From positions 56,741,087 to 56,805,086 of the forward strand of contig CM018685.1 in assembly GCA_009363875.1 (NCBI GenBank): a DNA stretch of 64,000 nt, written 5' to 3'. The translations under genes were made by a program, and so were the position numbers. Positions 32,463 through 43,490 of this stretch are shown piece after piece (the first letter of the stretch is position 1; every line of letters begins with the position of its first letter). The notes under the pieces were generated by a model. The model saw nothing but the letters and a program-made list of their open reading frames with translations, did no database searches and was not told where the DNA came from. This DNA comes from Mikania micrantha (Eukaryota; Streptophyta; Magnoliopsida; Asterales; Asteraceae).

Positions 32463-32909
32463 ATTTATAATAGCTAGATGACTGAAGCTTTCTTATTTCA
32501 TCTTTGAACACCTGAATACCTGATAAGGCCTCCATCAATGGTGGTGTGGTTTCATCCAATGCTTTCAGGACCAGACCTTCAAAGAACCGATTATCATAAA
32601 AAATAGTTAAAAAATAAAATATATATAAATCTCTACTACTTTAAAATGAATATTGGTGAGATGTTTATCAAGTATCTTAAAATTAAGAAAAGTACCACTT
32701 AACAAACATGTGGTACAACCAATCCAAGCATAAATCCAATCCAGCAATTTCTTAAACCTCCAATCCGATTGAAAGCCTGATTTCTGCTTTCCGTCTCCCC
32801 CAATTTTCTTCTACCATTTTCGGCATCCAATCTCCAAACCGGGTAAGCCTTCGATTGATCACCGTTTCCCTTTGCATCTTCTTACCTTAATCGGTTAATA
32901 TCTCAACCA

Positions 32910-33010
32910 GGTGAATGGGATTTCAGAACCGGATCTTGAAGCAACCAATCTTGATATACTCGCCACTAATGCATCAACAGGTTATCTTCAGGTTTTGGCT
33001 CCAAAGTGGT
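32910..33010 (+). pseudogene. Exon-like fragment in the Helitron, unidentified
   Basis: An open stretch after an AG reads VNGISEPDLEATNLDILATN and continues to APKW before GTAAGC. It has the look of a captured exon. The source gene was not recognised. Confidence 0.3.
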
Positions 33011-34223
33011 AAGCATATTATCCTCTTTTCTTCGATTTTGAATCAATAACCGGTTATCTTCAGATTTTGGCTCCAAATTCAAATGTTTGAAATCGTTGAT
33101 TTCTTCTTGGTAACTTGTCCGCACATCTGCTTCAATCTGTGCTGGTGTATCTAATTTGTATGTGGGTGTTCACTCTGATTAAGCCTAATTTTGTAAGCGA
33201 GTTGTAGTTGGTTCATCCTCTGTCATCGATCTATTAAAACTCTATTGTAAACAGGTTTTGAAATTGTACTAATTTTAGTTTATGGTTTCAAGATTTATGC
33301 TCAGGTGAAGCAGTCCGGTGATTTGCATCAAAGTTTAGAACAAGGAAAATTTGTTCGAGGCAGGGTAATTTTTGTTCTACATCTTATTTCTGTTGATTAG
33401 TAATAGTTAATTTAATGTTTAATTGGATACTGAAAATCTTAAAATGTGCATTTTGAATTCTATATTTTAGTTTCATAATATTTTTAGTTACAGTTTAGAG
33501 CATTTATGTGATGTTAACATTGTATTGGTTCTTCTATAAGAAAATGAATCTTAATTTGTTAGGGTTTTAAGATTGCTATTGACAGTGATGATAATTGGCC
33601 AAACTTGTATCCATAATTTCATGTATTTTATTTAATTGAGATGGTTATAACTGATACTGTGATGATTTACAACCTATTTCTTGGTTGAGCTTTCTTTTGC
33701 TGATTGTAACTGGAGCAACGGTTATCTTCTGCTATGATCAGGAAAAATAAGGGGCATATTGAAGGTATATAACTATGGTGAGTTGGATATGAGTATGGTT
33801 TTAGGGGCTTTTTTCGTGTTAGTGTTCATTCACATGCAGGTTCTAGATATCTAGATGAAACAGGATGTAAGATTTCCAACTTGGTCATTTGTTATTGTTT
33901 GGTTCATATGGGTTCTCAGTCATCGGTCACTTTATTTGCATAAAATGCCATGGCTGAGTTAGGAAGGATGCTTTTGTATGTGTGCAGGTATTTTTGTATT
34001 TATACAGTCCTCTTATTTTTGCAGGTATAGTTGTTGATTATCAGATGGGGATTTACTTCTAAACATGAAAGTTTTAAGATCAAAATCCAATGAAAAGGAA
34101 TCAAATGTAAGCTTTTAAACCTTTTTTTTGGGTGTGATGAACTGATGCACAAATGAAGCACACAAATGCTGTGAAACTTAGGTTTTACTTTTATGCTATA
34201 AATTATTTGTTTCCCTTTGCAGG

Positions 34224-34342
34224 AATGAAATTGAATGGTTACATGGGAAATGTTTGACACAGAAGATATTGAAAAAGAAGCCAAAAAAGGGAACAAACAA
34301 AGAATGCCAAACCCATAACCAAAACTGGAAAATGTGAGTTTT
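34224..34342 (+). pseudogene. Captured NAP1 (nucleosome assembly protein 1) exon fragment
   Basis: The translation reads NEIEWLHGKCLTQKILKKKP, matching the conserved NAP1 core segment that follows the histone-binding earmuff region in plant NAP1 proteins. The match continues after a one-base frame change as KNAKPITKTGKCEFF, again the NAP1 text. An AG lies just upstream. The fragment is frameshifted and isolated from other NAP1 exons, so it is a transposon-borne relic, not a functional histone chaperone gene. Confidence 0.8.
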
Positions 34343-34593
34343 TTTAACCTTTTTTAATCTTCCACAAGTGCTAGAAGACAAGAATGAAATAAAAAAAATT
34401 CACCGACATCATTTTTTATTTTTTAGATACTTTGGGATGGAAGGAGTACATTGTTACCTTTATAGGTATTGAAGTAAATTTACTATAACTTTATGTCAGA
34501 AGACAACATTGTGCTAGAAATTAGCTTTTTGTTAAATTGTTATTTCAGTAGCTTTTATACCGATGGTATGATGCTCTATTATTTAATCAAAAT

Positions 34594-34740
34594 TGAATAA
34601 TAATGACAAGAAGGCTCTAGATACAGACAAAGCACGATCAGAACGACAATTAGGGAATAGAGTTGGACTTGATATTGAAGTAAATGGTGATCTTCTTGTT
34701 ATATTTATAACACCTTCTGAAATGCCTTTTATCCAATAAG
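34594..34740 (+). pseudogene. Exon-like fragment in the Helitron, unidentified
   Basis: An open stretch reads KKALDTDKARSERQLGNRVG, then LDIEVNGDLLVIFITPSEMP, and stops at TAA near 34739. Its composition is protein-like but the family is not recognised. Confidence 0.3.
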
Positions 34741-35877
34741 TTGTTGGCAGACTACCAGCACTCAAACTATTAAATGTTTTTGTTCTACAACTCTACAATG
34801 TTAGAGCTGTTAGAGCTGCCTTTTCTTTTCAGGCTTATCTTACCTATTTGATATCAAGGCAAACATATGCTGATTGCTGAAGTTTGCAAGCAGTCTGCAT
34901 TATTCATTTCCAATTTTTCATATATTAACTTTTCACGAGACATTTTAATAGAATGTTAGGTGTTGATATTGTTTTTATTACCTATTAATTTTGTGTATTT
35001 TTATGTTTGACTGTAAAACTGAAAATTTGAGGCAATTTTAGTGGTTAATTAAATATGGTTGTACAAATGAGGTGATTTTAGTGGTTAATTCAGAACATGG
35101 TAATTCTTTTAATCTAATTTAATGCGATTTCACTCATGTCTTGCAAACGTCTATCAAATTTCTATAAAAAGTGTGTTTTGTATTTTTATTTATTTGTTCA
35201 TGTAATAATAAAAATTTGTCAAACATTCATCTCACCAACTTTGCCTTTTTGCAGTGATATTCGAGAGGAGATCAGCAATGGCAAACAAGAGTAGGCTTGG
35301 GATGTGTTTTGAGAGGAGTTTGATTGCCAAAGGTATTGTTTTTTTAAAACAATACTAGGCAAGTGTATTTTAATTGGTAACATGATACTTACCCCTACCA
35401 TGTCAGATTTGACTTCTTATAACCAAAAGCTTGATGGCAGCTCCACATTGAGTCTTGATTGGCTCCAACACTTTGTCGCAAGGCATTTTTGACCCTTTAT
35501 TTTGCAGCCATATTTCAAATTCTGGTTTTTTCCTGGCATAAGGTTAATTAACAAACAAAAAGTTGTTGAACATATTGTTCAAAGTGAACTTTTGGTTTTT
35601 GCAACGATATTTTGTGTAAAAGAATATTTATAGTTATTATTTAATAAAAATCCATTAGAAGTAGGTACTGTATTTAACCAAACACTAATCACTCATGAAA
35701 TTTTAATTAACCTGCTCACTTTATGGTTCATGTTCCATTTTTGTTCCATTTTCTGCTGCAGGAAACTGATATATCATGTGTCTACCTTACACAACTGTTA
35801 TTGGCTATAACGTCTTCGTCTTGATTTTGGTATGCAACTTTGTTAATTTTAATTATCAGTTGTTTTCTTGGATTTAA

Positions 35878-36252
35878 TTGACTCGAATATATTATTTCGT
35901 TTAAGCTCAGAACCCACGAGAACCCTTATTAAAAAGGTGGCAATTTTTTAGGTGTTTTGTCCCATAAATGTGGTTGTTAAAAAGTGAAAATTTTTAGCTT
36001 TATGCACCTATTTCAATGTTTTTCTTTTGAGTGTTTAAAATTACAAGTTGTATAATTAATTGCTGCATTAGGTGATGATTCTAAAATTGTAAAAGTTGTT
36101 AATGTTGTAGGCATGTTTTCTTGGATTTAATTGGCTCAAATATCTAATTTTGTTTTGGCTCAGTACCCGTGTGAACCTCTTGTTATAATAGTGCCAATTT
36201 TTTAGGTGTTTCCTTCCATGATATGTGGTTATTAAAAAGTGAGTTTTTAGCA
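35878..36252. repeat. Two direct copies of a 130-bp sequence inside the Helitron
   Basis: TTGGATTTAATTG(A/G)CTC … GCCAATTTTTTAGGTGTTT … GGTTATTAAAAAGTGA occurs at about 35870-35995 and again at about 36118-36250, roughly 80% identical by eye. Confidence 0.65.
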
Positions 36253-37264
36253 AAAGCTATATAATCGGTTTAACAGGTCAACTCTTACATGAACCTGAAG
36301 TTGCAATTTGGATGCTATGTTTCAATCCAACCTACCTTTGACCTTATTTGATTAGAATTTCTTGGTCCATATAATTTGGTCAAATTTGACAGGGTAGGTT
36401 GGAGCAGATTTTTTTTTCAACATTTTTTTTTTTCATTTTTTTTTGTCTGCTATGAAATTTGAATGCGGGTGCAAATTTGGTACACTTTTGGTTGCAGGGT
36501 GCTAAAAAATTTGTTAACTTTAACTTCACAAATTCTTCATACAATTGAGATTCTTTTCTTAATTTAAGCTCTATTACACTATTACTTTTTAGTTCACTTG
36601 TAGGATGCTGGCTAAGACTTTTTTTTATTAACATAGACCATTTGTGTTCTTAAATATCAAAAGCTTTCTTTAGTTAAAGTGCCATAACAGAAACAAAATG
36701 GATTTTTTTGTTTGATTCATAAAGATAACTGGTTGGATTTTCTTGCCATGTAAACGTCCCCATTGAATTTCTTGGCTATGCTTATAATACGTGAGTTATA
36801 AGCCATTATGGGATGTGTTTTAAATTTAGTTATTAGTATTGACTTATTCTAATCAAATGTGCATGTTCTGTTGAAGTACTGGTTGAGGCGCACACAAAAA
36901 GCCTTATTAATAATTTTGGTTTCGCCAATCACATAATAAGCCGGAGTCTTAAGTTTTTGTTCACAAAAATTAGGACAAAAAACATATTTGGATTTGAAAT
37001 TTTGGTTAAACTATTTATTGATGCACATTTATTGAAAAATTTTAAAATCTTAACTTTTAAACCAAATTTACAAATATGACAAAGATAGCATTTAAATTTA
37101 CAGTAACTTTTTTTCTCTCTTTTTACACATGCAATTGGTCATGGTAAGAAAACTAGCAGACATGTTATACAATATATCACGAGATGATTGATAAACTAAT
37201 AGAAAACGAGTAACTCGTTGCAAATTGTAGTTGCCGCCGCCGCATCGCGCGGGTTTCCGACTAG

Positions 37265-38894
37265 TATATATATATATATAATTATACACACATTAAAGAA
37301 ACATAATACATGTTTGATGTGCATTCAAACAGAACCTTCAAAGAAACATAGCTAATTATATTATCTCCATGTCAATTTCAGCAGAACCATCAAAGAAACT
37401 TCAAAGTGTATTCGAACCAAAAAACCAAAAAAAAACTTCAAATTGCATTCAAACAGAGGATAATAAAGAAAACTAGGTTGTGAAGAAAAAGGGAAATAAC
37501 TCAATGAGGAAGAAAGAACAATACCGGTGCCACCGTTCAGTTCGTTCGAAGATTGCAGTGCTACCACCGTTCACGCGTTCAGTCGTTCAAACACAGGGAA
37601 TCGCCGTTTAATTGATTGGGTTTTTCAACGGTTTCTTCCTTTCTGGAACAGGAATGGGCGAATGCTGGTGAACGAGAATGTCAGAACATGGGGTCTTGGG
37701 ACTTGGGATCCAGATTGTAATTTAGGATTTAATTAAAAAAATAATAATAAAAAAAAAAATCCGGTCTGGTCGATATATAGTTATATGCTGGTACTGGTCC
37801 GACCGCTAATTCGGCTGGGCCGGCCAGTTCTATTACAGGCGGTCAATCTGCTTGTTTTGGGCCGGCTAAGTTAACGATCCTCGATTCAATTGGCTGGTCC
37901 GTTATGGTTCAAACAACATTGGTTTCATACTTATAAAAGTTAATAAAGGTGGTTGGAGTTGGGTTTTAAGTAGTTTTTAAAAAAAAAAAATTATGGTAAT
38001 TTTGTAGAAATAAAACCAAATTTTAATTTTGTTTCAATCAAGTCACTCAAACTTTGTTTTGTTAATTTGATAATTTAAGTTTATTTTTATGTTTCAATAT
38101 TAGATATGTAACCTGTGTAACTTGTAACTATATTTTTTATTTTTATTGTATGATAACATGAAATAACATGGAGTTTGAAAAACAAATCTCTAAATATTTT
38201 TAAAAAATTGCAAATTTTTTTTAAAAATTAAAAAATTTGAGAAATATTTTTAAAAATTATAAAAATATTTACAGTTGATTAGAAAAAAACACAAAATGCC
38301 AAAATGAGTCTAAAATACGTCTAAAATCTTCAAACAGATCATAACACTTATAAAGTGTAAACGAACCAAAATTGCCTGTTATACAGGTTTTTTATTTAGT
38401 ATTAGAACATAAATCAAACTTAAGTTACCTAATTGAAACAAAACAAAGTTTAAGTGATTTAATTGGAACAAAATTAAAAGTTGATTATGTTTATATAGCA
38501 TTTTCCCATTTTTTTTCTTATAAATATATCGGGAAGATTATACCAAAAAGTCTAAAGATTTTGAGAATTATGACAAACTTTTATACACGTGGTAAAATGT
38601 GTAAAATAGTTCTTCATGTAACCAATGGTATATTTGAGTACAAAAATTTTTAGGGTCGTTTGAATATCGTTTTATAATATATTTTTCTCTTTTGTTAAGT
38701 TTGTCGGGTTGAGTCGAATTATATTAAAAAAAGAGAAATTATAAATTTCATATACAAAACATAATCAAAATACAATAAATCTAAAATTGTTTTTTACATA
38801 GTTTTATTTTTTGAAATCCAAAACAACATCTAGTGTGACGTTCATAATTAACTCTTCATTTATAAAACGAATACAAATATCGTCTAAATTCTCA
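37265..38894. other. AT-rich intergenic DNA with transposon fragments
   Basis: It contains a CCGGTC/GGCCGG-rich patch (37760-37925, ending CAACATTGG, probably a hAT fragment related to 14960-15576) and a foldback MITE (about 37993-38508). No gene is evident. The frame at 37527-37736 lacks recognisable domains. Confidence 0.45.
37993..38508. mobile_element. Foldback MITE, relative of 22250-22705
   Basis: The left arm has TTTTGTTTCAATCAAGTCAC and CTCAAACTTTG. The right arm has the inverse (CAAAGTTTAAGTGATTTAAT and onward). These are the same words as in the 22.3-22.7 kb element. Terminal bases and target duplication are unclear, so the boundaries are approximate. Confidence 0.6.
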
Positions 38895-38902
38895 TCACCA
38901 AT

Positions 38903-39619
38903 TAGGGGTGTTCACGAGCCAATCCAGGAGTCAGCTCGAACTCGGCTCGGATTTAAACAGAGCCTGGCTCGGCTCGGCTCAGCTCGGATTGTAAACCGAG
39001 CCTGAAATCTTGGCTCAGTCTCGGCTCGTTTTTAACCGAGTTGGCTCGGCTCGGCTCGTTTTTGGCTCGATTTTTACGTAAAAATTTAATATTTGAATTG
39101 CATTTATTTTAACTCGGCTTGGTTCGTTTTTGCATAACAAATTTAGTATTTGAATTGCAATCACCTCAACTTGGCTAGGTTCGTTTTCGGCTCGGTTTTA
39201 CATAAGAGAAGAGGCGTGAATATGTGGAACTAGGAATTAAGAATATGATTTAGGAATTAGTGAAGCACGTGAGAATTGAGATTTATTTCGTATTTCCATC
39301 ATCTTTTCTTTAATTATTTAATTATTTTTATTTTTTTAACATAATTACAATATAACACCAATGTATATTTATTATTGAAAGTAACACTATAATTTTATAT
39401 TTTAGCATAACATGTTGTATAAACGAGCCGAGCCACGAGTCGAGCAATGAGCGAGCTACGAGCCGAGCCAGCCCTGGCTCGGATTCGGCTTGGTTTCAAA
39501 ACGAGTTGGCTCGGTTCGGCTCGGTTACAAACGAGCTTTATCCGAGCCGAGCTTTATCCGAGCTTTTTCCGAACGAGCTATGAGCTGAATCCGAGTTTCG
39601 AGCTTTTTGGAAAGCCCTA
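38903..39619. mobile_element. hAT-like element with GGCTCG-rich ends, perfect 8-bp TSD
   Basis: The left end is TAGGGGTGTTCACGAGCC and the right end GAAAGCCCTA. The flanking TSD is TCACCAAT at 38895-38902 and 39620-39627. Sub-terminal DNA is a dense array of GGCTCGGCTCGGCTCGTTTT words on the left and their complement on the right, so the ends can fold together. It contains no transposase. It shares end sequence and word usage with 15801-17458. Confidence 0.85.
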
Positions 39620-39627
39620 TCACCAAT

Positions 39628-40606
39628 CCAATTACACAAATTTGACTCTAAATATTTTGTAAATAGATTTTTAAATTTAATAATAAAGTTGTTTAAAATG
39701 GATAGTGGTGATTAAACTTATTAAATTTAATAATGAACCTGGCTTTAAAGCGGGTTACAAATATTAGTGGGTCTTTTTCAACTTGATTTCAATAACCTAC
39801 ACTTAAAAATTAAAAGTAAAAGTGGGAAAATTGCTAAATTTTATGAGAGACGATCAAGATTTTAACATATATAAGCAAGCATTTTTTTTTTTTAATATTA
39901 GAGACAACCTCCAAACCTTAAGGTGTGCACGCCCGTGCATGTAACATGTTTAAAAAGAATTCACTAAAGTTATCAAGAAAATAAATGATACCTCTTATTT
40001 TTTAAAACGCTTTTTACGCATTTGTAAAATATATATTTTTTCTCACGGATTTTCATTAAAAAAAACAAAGTTCTTCTTTATAAAATTTTTATATACTTTT
40101 CCCTTTAGATTCTCTATATTTAAACGAGATGTAATATACAAAATTAAAAAAAAAAAAATACTCACATGCTCAGGCTTTAGCTTTAATTATAAAAAATTAC
40201 TCATAACAAAATACTTATATTTTTTTCTCACTGATTTTCATAAAAAATCAAAGTTCTTCTTTATAAACTTTTCATATATATATTTTTTTAACTTTAGATG
40301 CTCTATATTAACAATTTAACATGATATAGTAAACAAAATAATAAAAAAATTACTCACACGCTCATGCTCGAGCTTTAGTTTTAAAGCTTTAAATGAGTCA
40401 AAATGGTAACTAAAGCTCCTTTAAGTAAAGTTAAACTTTAGCTCGACCCGTTTACTCTCATAGTTTATAATGTCACAAATGCTTGATTACAGGTTTCCAA
40501 ATGCAAAATAAGTTCATCAGCTACACTAACAAACTTTTCATGGTACCATCCAATGTTGCTCCTAATTCTAACTGGTTTCATACATATAATTTATAATTCA
40601 AAATGT
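39628..40606. other. AT-rich intergenic DNA, no gene seen
   Basis: A pair of similar stretches (about 40010-40160 and 40205-40345, sharing TTTTTCTCAC(G/T)GATTTTCAT and AAAGTTCTTCTTTATAAA) forms a diverged direct repeat of about 150 bp. No coding feature was recognised. Confidence 0.5.
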
Positions 40607-41834
40607 TTATTTGGGATCAAGCAATTTTATTAGTTGATGATACATTTGTTTCATTTTATCTCCTAAAGCACCACTGCCTGCAGAATCTTGATCTTGCCAT
40701 GATGCTTGCCACTGTTTATCATAAAATGTAGCTTCCTCTGCTAGATTCTTGAGATTCTTAAGAGACTCTTTTTGCCTAAAAACGACTACGCCTATGACTG
40801 CCATGAACAAACCAATCTTACATATGAAATTACCACTCTGACCCACGACATTGAGCCCTGTCAAAACATCCACAAGATAAGCCATAAAGAACCCGATCAT
40901 TGAAGCTCGACCTACATCAAGACAAATAGGACAACTAGCCGAAATCTAAAAAAGAAAAATAGGGAATCATACGATTCAATTATTATTGTGATAATTGCTT
41001 TTTATAGTTTGGTTATGGTTATATGTGTATAAATAACCAAATTAATCATAAAAAGAAGTAACAACATCAAAACCAACCTATATTTTTTTTATCCATTTAC
41101 AAATAGTATGTTATGCCATAAAAGTTTTGCTGTAAGTTTTTATAAAAATGCTACTTGTGGCTTATTATACTTTATAAGTCAAAAAATTGCTAATATCTTT
41201 ATTTTGCTGAAAAGTTAATTAAATTTATTAATTGAAGTTGGCTTGAATTCAATTGGTTCAAAGCTAACACGTAACCGATAGTTAATTTTTTTTTTTCAAT
41301 AACCAATATCAAACCATATATAACCGAAATCAATCGATTACAAAAGAAAAAAAGAAAAAAAAAACAAATATCGATTATAGATTTAGTTTTAGGCCATAAC
41401 CTAGCCGACCCATTATCGTCTCAAACTAACCATTGAGCAACTCAGCTTCAGGGAGGTGAGAATGTGCAATCCAAGCCCACCAAGGTATTATGGAGATTCT
41501 AAACAGAACCGGTTCTTGATTTGTTGCTTCTTCTGGATATTATTCAAGAAACTTTCTCCTCCTGGCTTCTGCAATACGGGGTCCAAATTCAACTTTTACT
41601 GATATAATTCAAGAAATCACAAACATAGATGAATGATAATTATTCACCAGCAACAATCATAGCATCCCAGTCCATTTTTCCAGATTTTATAAACATGTTC
41701 AGATCCCAGCTCCCCTGTTTCCATCACTCATCGATGAATCTGACACTAGAAGTTGCTTTCAGATCATCATTCTCAACTTCCTTCTTGTTATGGTTTTGTT
41801 CTTGAGGCGTCATCAGCCCACTTTGGCCTTTGAT
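40607..41834 (-). pseudogene. LIL3: LIL3 (light-harvesting-like protein 3) pseudogene, three exons
   Basis: Exons read on the minus strand are 41834-41648, 41568-41431 and 40911-40607, with GT-AG introns in consistent phase. The translation contains WKQGSWDLNMFIKSGKMDWD, then IIPWWAWI…LPEAELLNG, then the hydrophobic IGFFMAYLVDVLTGLNVVG and LFMAVIGVVVFRQKE and YDKQWQASW. These are hallmarks of LIL3, the thylakoid protein that anchors enzymes of chlorophyll and tocopherol synthesis such as geranylgeranyl reductase. There are two in-frame stops: TGA 41724-41726 just before WKQG, and TAA 41540-41542 in FLE*YPEE. The transit peptide and N-terminal exon sequence are missing; a transposon-like CAGGGGCG end abuts at 41835. 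The introns are retained, so this is a decayed genomic copy, not a retrocopy. Confidence 0.88.
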
Positions 41835-42260
41835 CAGGGGCGTATCTAGTAGGTTGTTATGGGGGTCGACCGACCCCCATGAACTTTTGATGTTTAATGT
41901 TGTATATACGATCCGATCTCGACCGACCCCCAATAAATTGTGTCCCCGACCCCCATGAAAATTTGACGAACCAAACGAAGACCAATGTAAAATTATTTTA
42001 AAGCCAAAAATATTAAAATAATACTCAAATAACACAATATACATTACTTGTGGTTAAACCCAATTAATATTTCATAATTTAACTCAATACCTAATCGGTC
42101 ATATCCCACTTAAAAAAATAAAATGTTGAAAGAAAACCAATTTTATTGTATCATCATAATTAATGAGTTCTTTATTTGACATGGTTTTATTATTTATATG
42201 TAATTTAATTTAGTTTTATCATTTTTTGGGTAACCCGACCCGACCTCGTTCGAATTGGTC
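41835..42260. mobile_element. Possible hAT-type remnant abutting LIL3
   Basis: It starts CAGGGGCGTATCTAGTAG, a typical plant hAT terminus, and contains three GACCCCCA/GACCGACCCCCAT phrases. No matching right terminus or duplication was found. A second CAGGGGCGATCTGAG phrase lies at 42677 in the same orientation. Confidence 0.35.
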
Positions 42261-43490
42261 AAAAAAATAAAATATTTAATGATAATAGAAGCCATAGCTG
42301 CTGTGTTTGGTAAAACAAGATCTTGTGTGGTATGATGTTCTCTTTATCTCAAATTGGGTTTTAAAGATTCTTGATACTAAAAAAAAAAAAGAAGGTATTG
42401 CAGCCCATAACTTGATATGCAAGGGAAGATCTTATCTCTTGATGTTATGGAAGCCTTTTGTCATTTACTTCTTGTGATCTTCCACCTTCAATGTTTATGA
42501 CTTTTATTAATACATAACAATTATGGCATCTTTTATAGTTCTTCTTACTTTTAACAGTCATACATGTAAAACACAAGCATTGGATTTTTATTCCTCGTCT
42601 CTCAATAAAACATGCATTAGCTAAATTAGTGATTGTAATCATGTATTTATTCATATAAAAACATGATCAACCTTGACAGGGGCGATCTGAGAATTCATGT
42701 GTTCCGGACGAGCCAAGAAAAGAAGCCCATTAACAAATTATAATTTTGTGATTTTTTAGTTTTATATTTTATATACAAGTAAATATATATAATATTAAAA
42801 AATTATTAAAATTTTTGTTCCCTTAAAAGAAATATGCCTTGGACAAAGATTAGGTATGCTCCTCACTATGGGCTCCCATGAACCTTGACACAAAACCTAA
42901 CTACATAATGATTGGTAGTTTGACATGTTTGTAATAGTTATAATCATGTATAATCACGTAGTAATGATGTTACATGATTTGTATCAAACAAGTTGATCTT
43001 ATAAAAAAAAATGTCTTTTATTCTAACGACTAATTTAACACAACAAGTTAAAGTAGGTCAATTGGAGGGCAACATGTTTTTAAACCAATAACAATACAAT
43101 ACAATATATATATTATTTTCGTTTCATGTTGCAAAACAAAAATTGTTTTATATAGGAGCTAGTCTAACTTATTTAACATATTTTATATTTTTCCTCGAAA
43201 GATATATATATTTTCTAGAACGGCGATGATCCTATAGGCTGCAAAGTAAGTTGTGTGAGTGAGAAGCCAGCGACACTTTTAAATAAAGGTTTATAAATAA
43301 CCCAAATATATTTCTTTTGGTACAAAGATTTTCTTCTATATATTTTTATTTAATTATTTAGTTTTAAATTGTTATTTGCAATGAGATTCAAGTCTTGTTT
43401 AATAATATTTGATGCCTAAGCTAATAATCAAGTCCCAATCTACTCCATGTGATTCATCATCTTCTTCTTGGTCTCTATTTGGTGCCTGAT
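42261..43490. other. Intergenic DNA, no gene seen
   Basis: AT-rich. The part at about 42750-42900 (TTATAATTTTGTGATTTTTTAG and a downstream GGGCTCC phrase) resembles the repeat at 19500-19560 and 23300-23340. No coding feature was recognised. Confidence 0.4.

Larger units (their letters stand above)
32630..37264 (+). mobile_element. Helitron, 4.6 kb, with captured gene pieces
   Basis: The 5' end is A/TCTCTACTACTTTAAAATG. The 3' end is GCCGCATCGCGCGGGTTT, then CCGACTAG/T at 37264, with a short GC hairpin (CCGC/GCGG) just before the CTAG. Insertion between A and T without target duplication is the Helitron rule. The interior is intron-like plant sequence with several exon-sized open pieces bordered by GT or AG, including a recognisable NAP1 exon. 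No Rep/helicase frame is present, so the element is nonautonomous. Confidence 0.8.

Noticed and set aside
32124..32481. Five overlapping frames on both strands
   Set aside because: Same reason: GTCGTCGG-rich core of a probable MITE.
37527..37736. 69-codon plus-strand frame
   Set aside because: No motif; next to hAT fragments; composition fits noncoding DNA.
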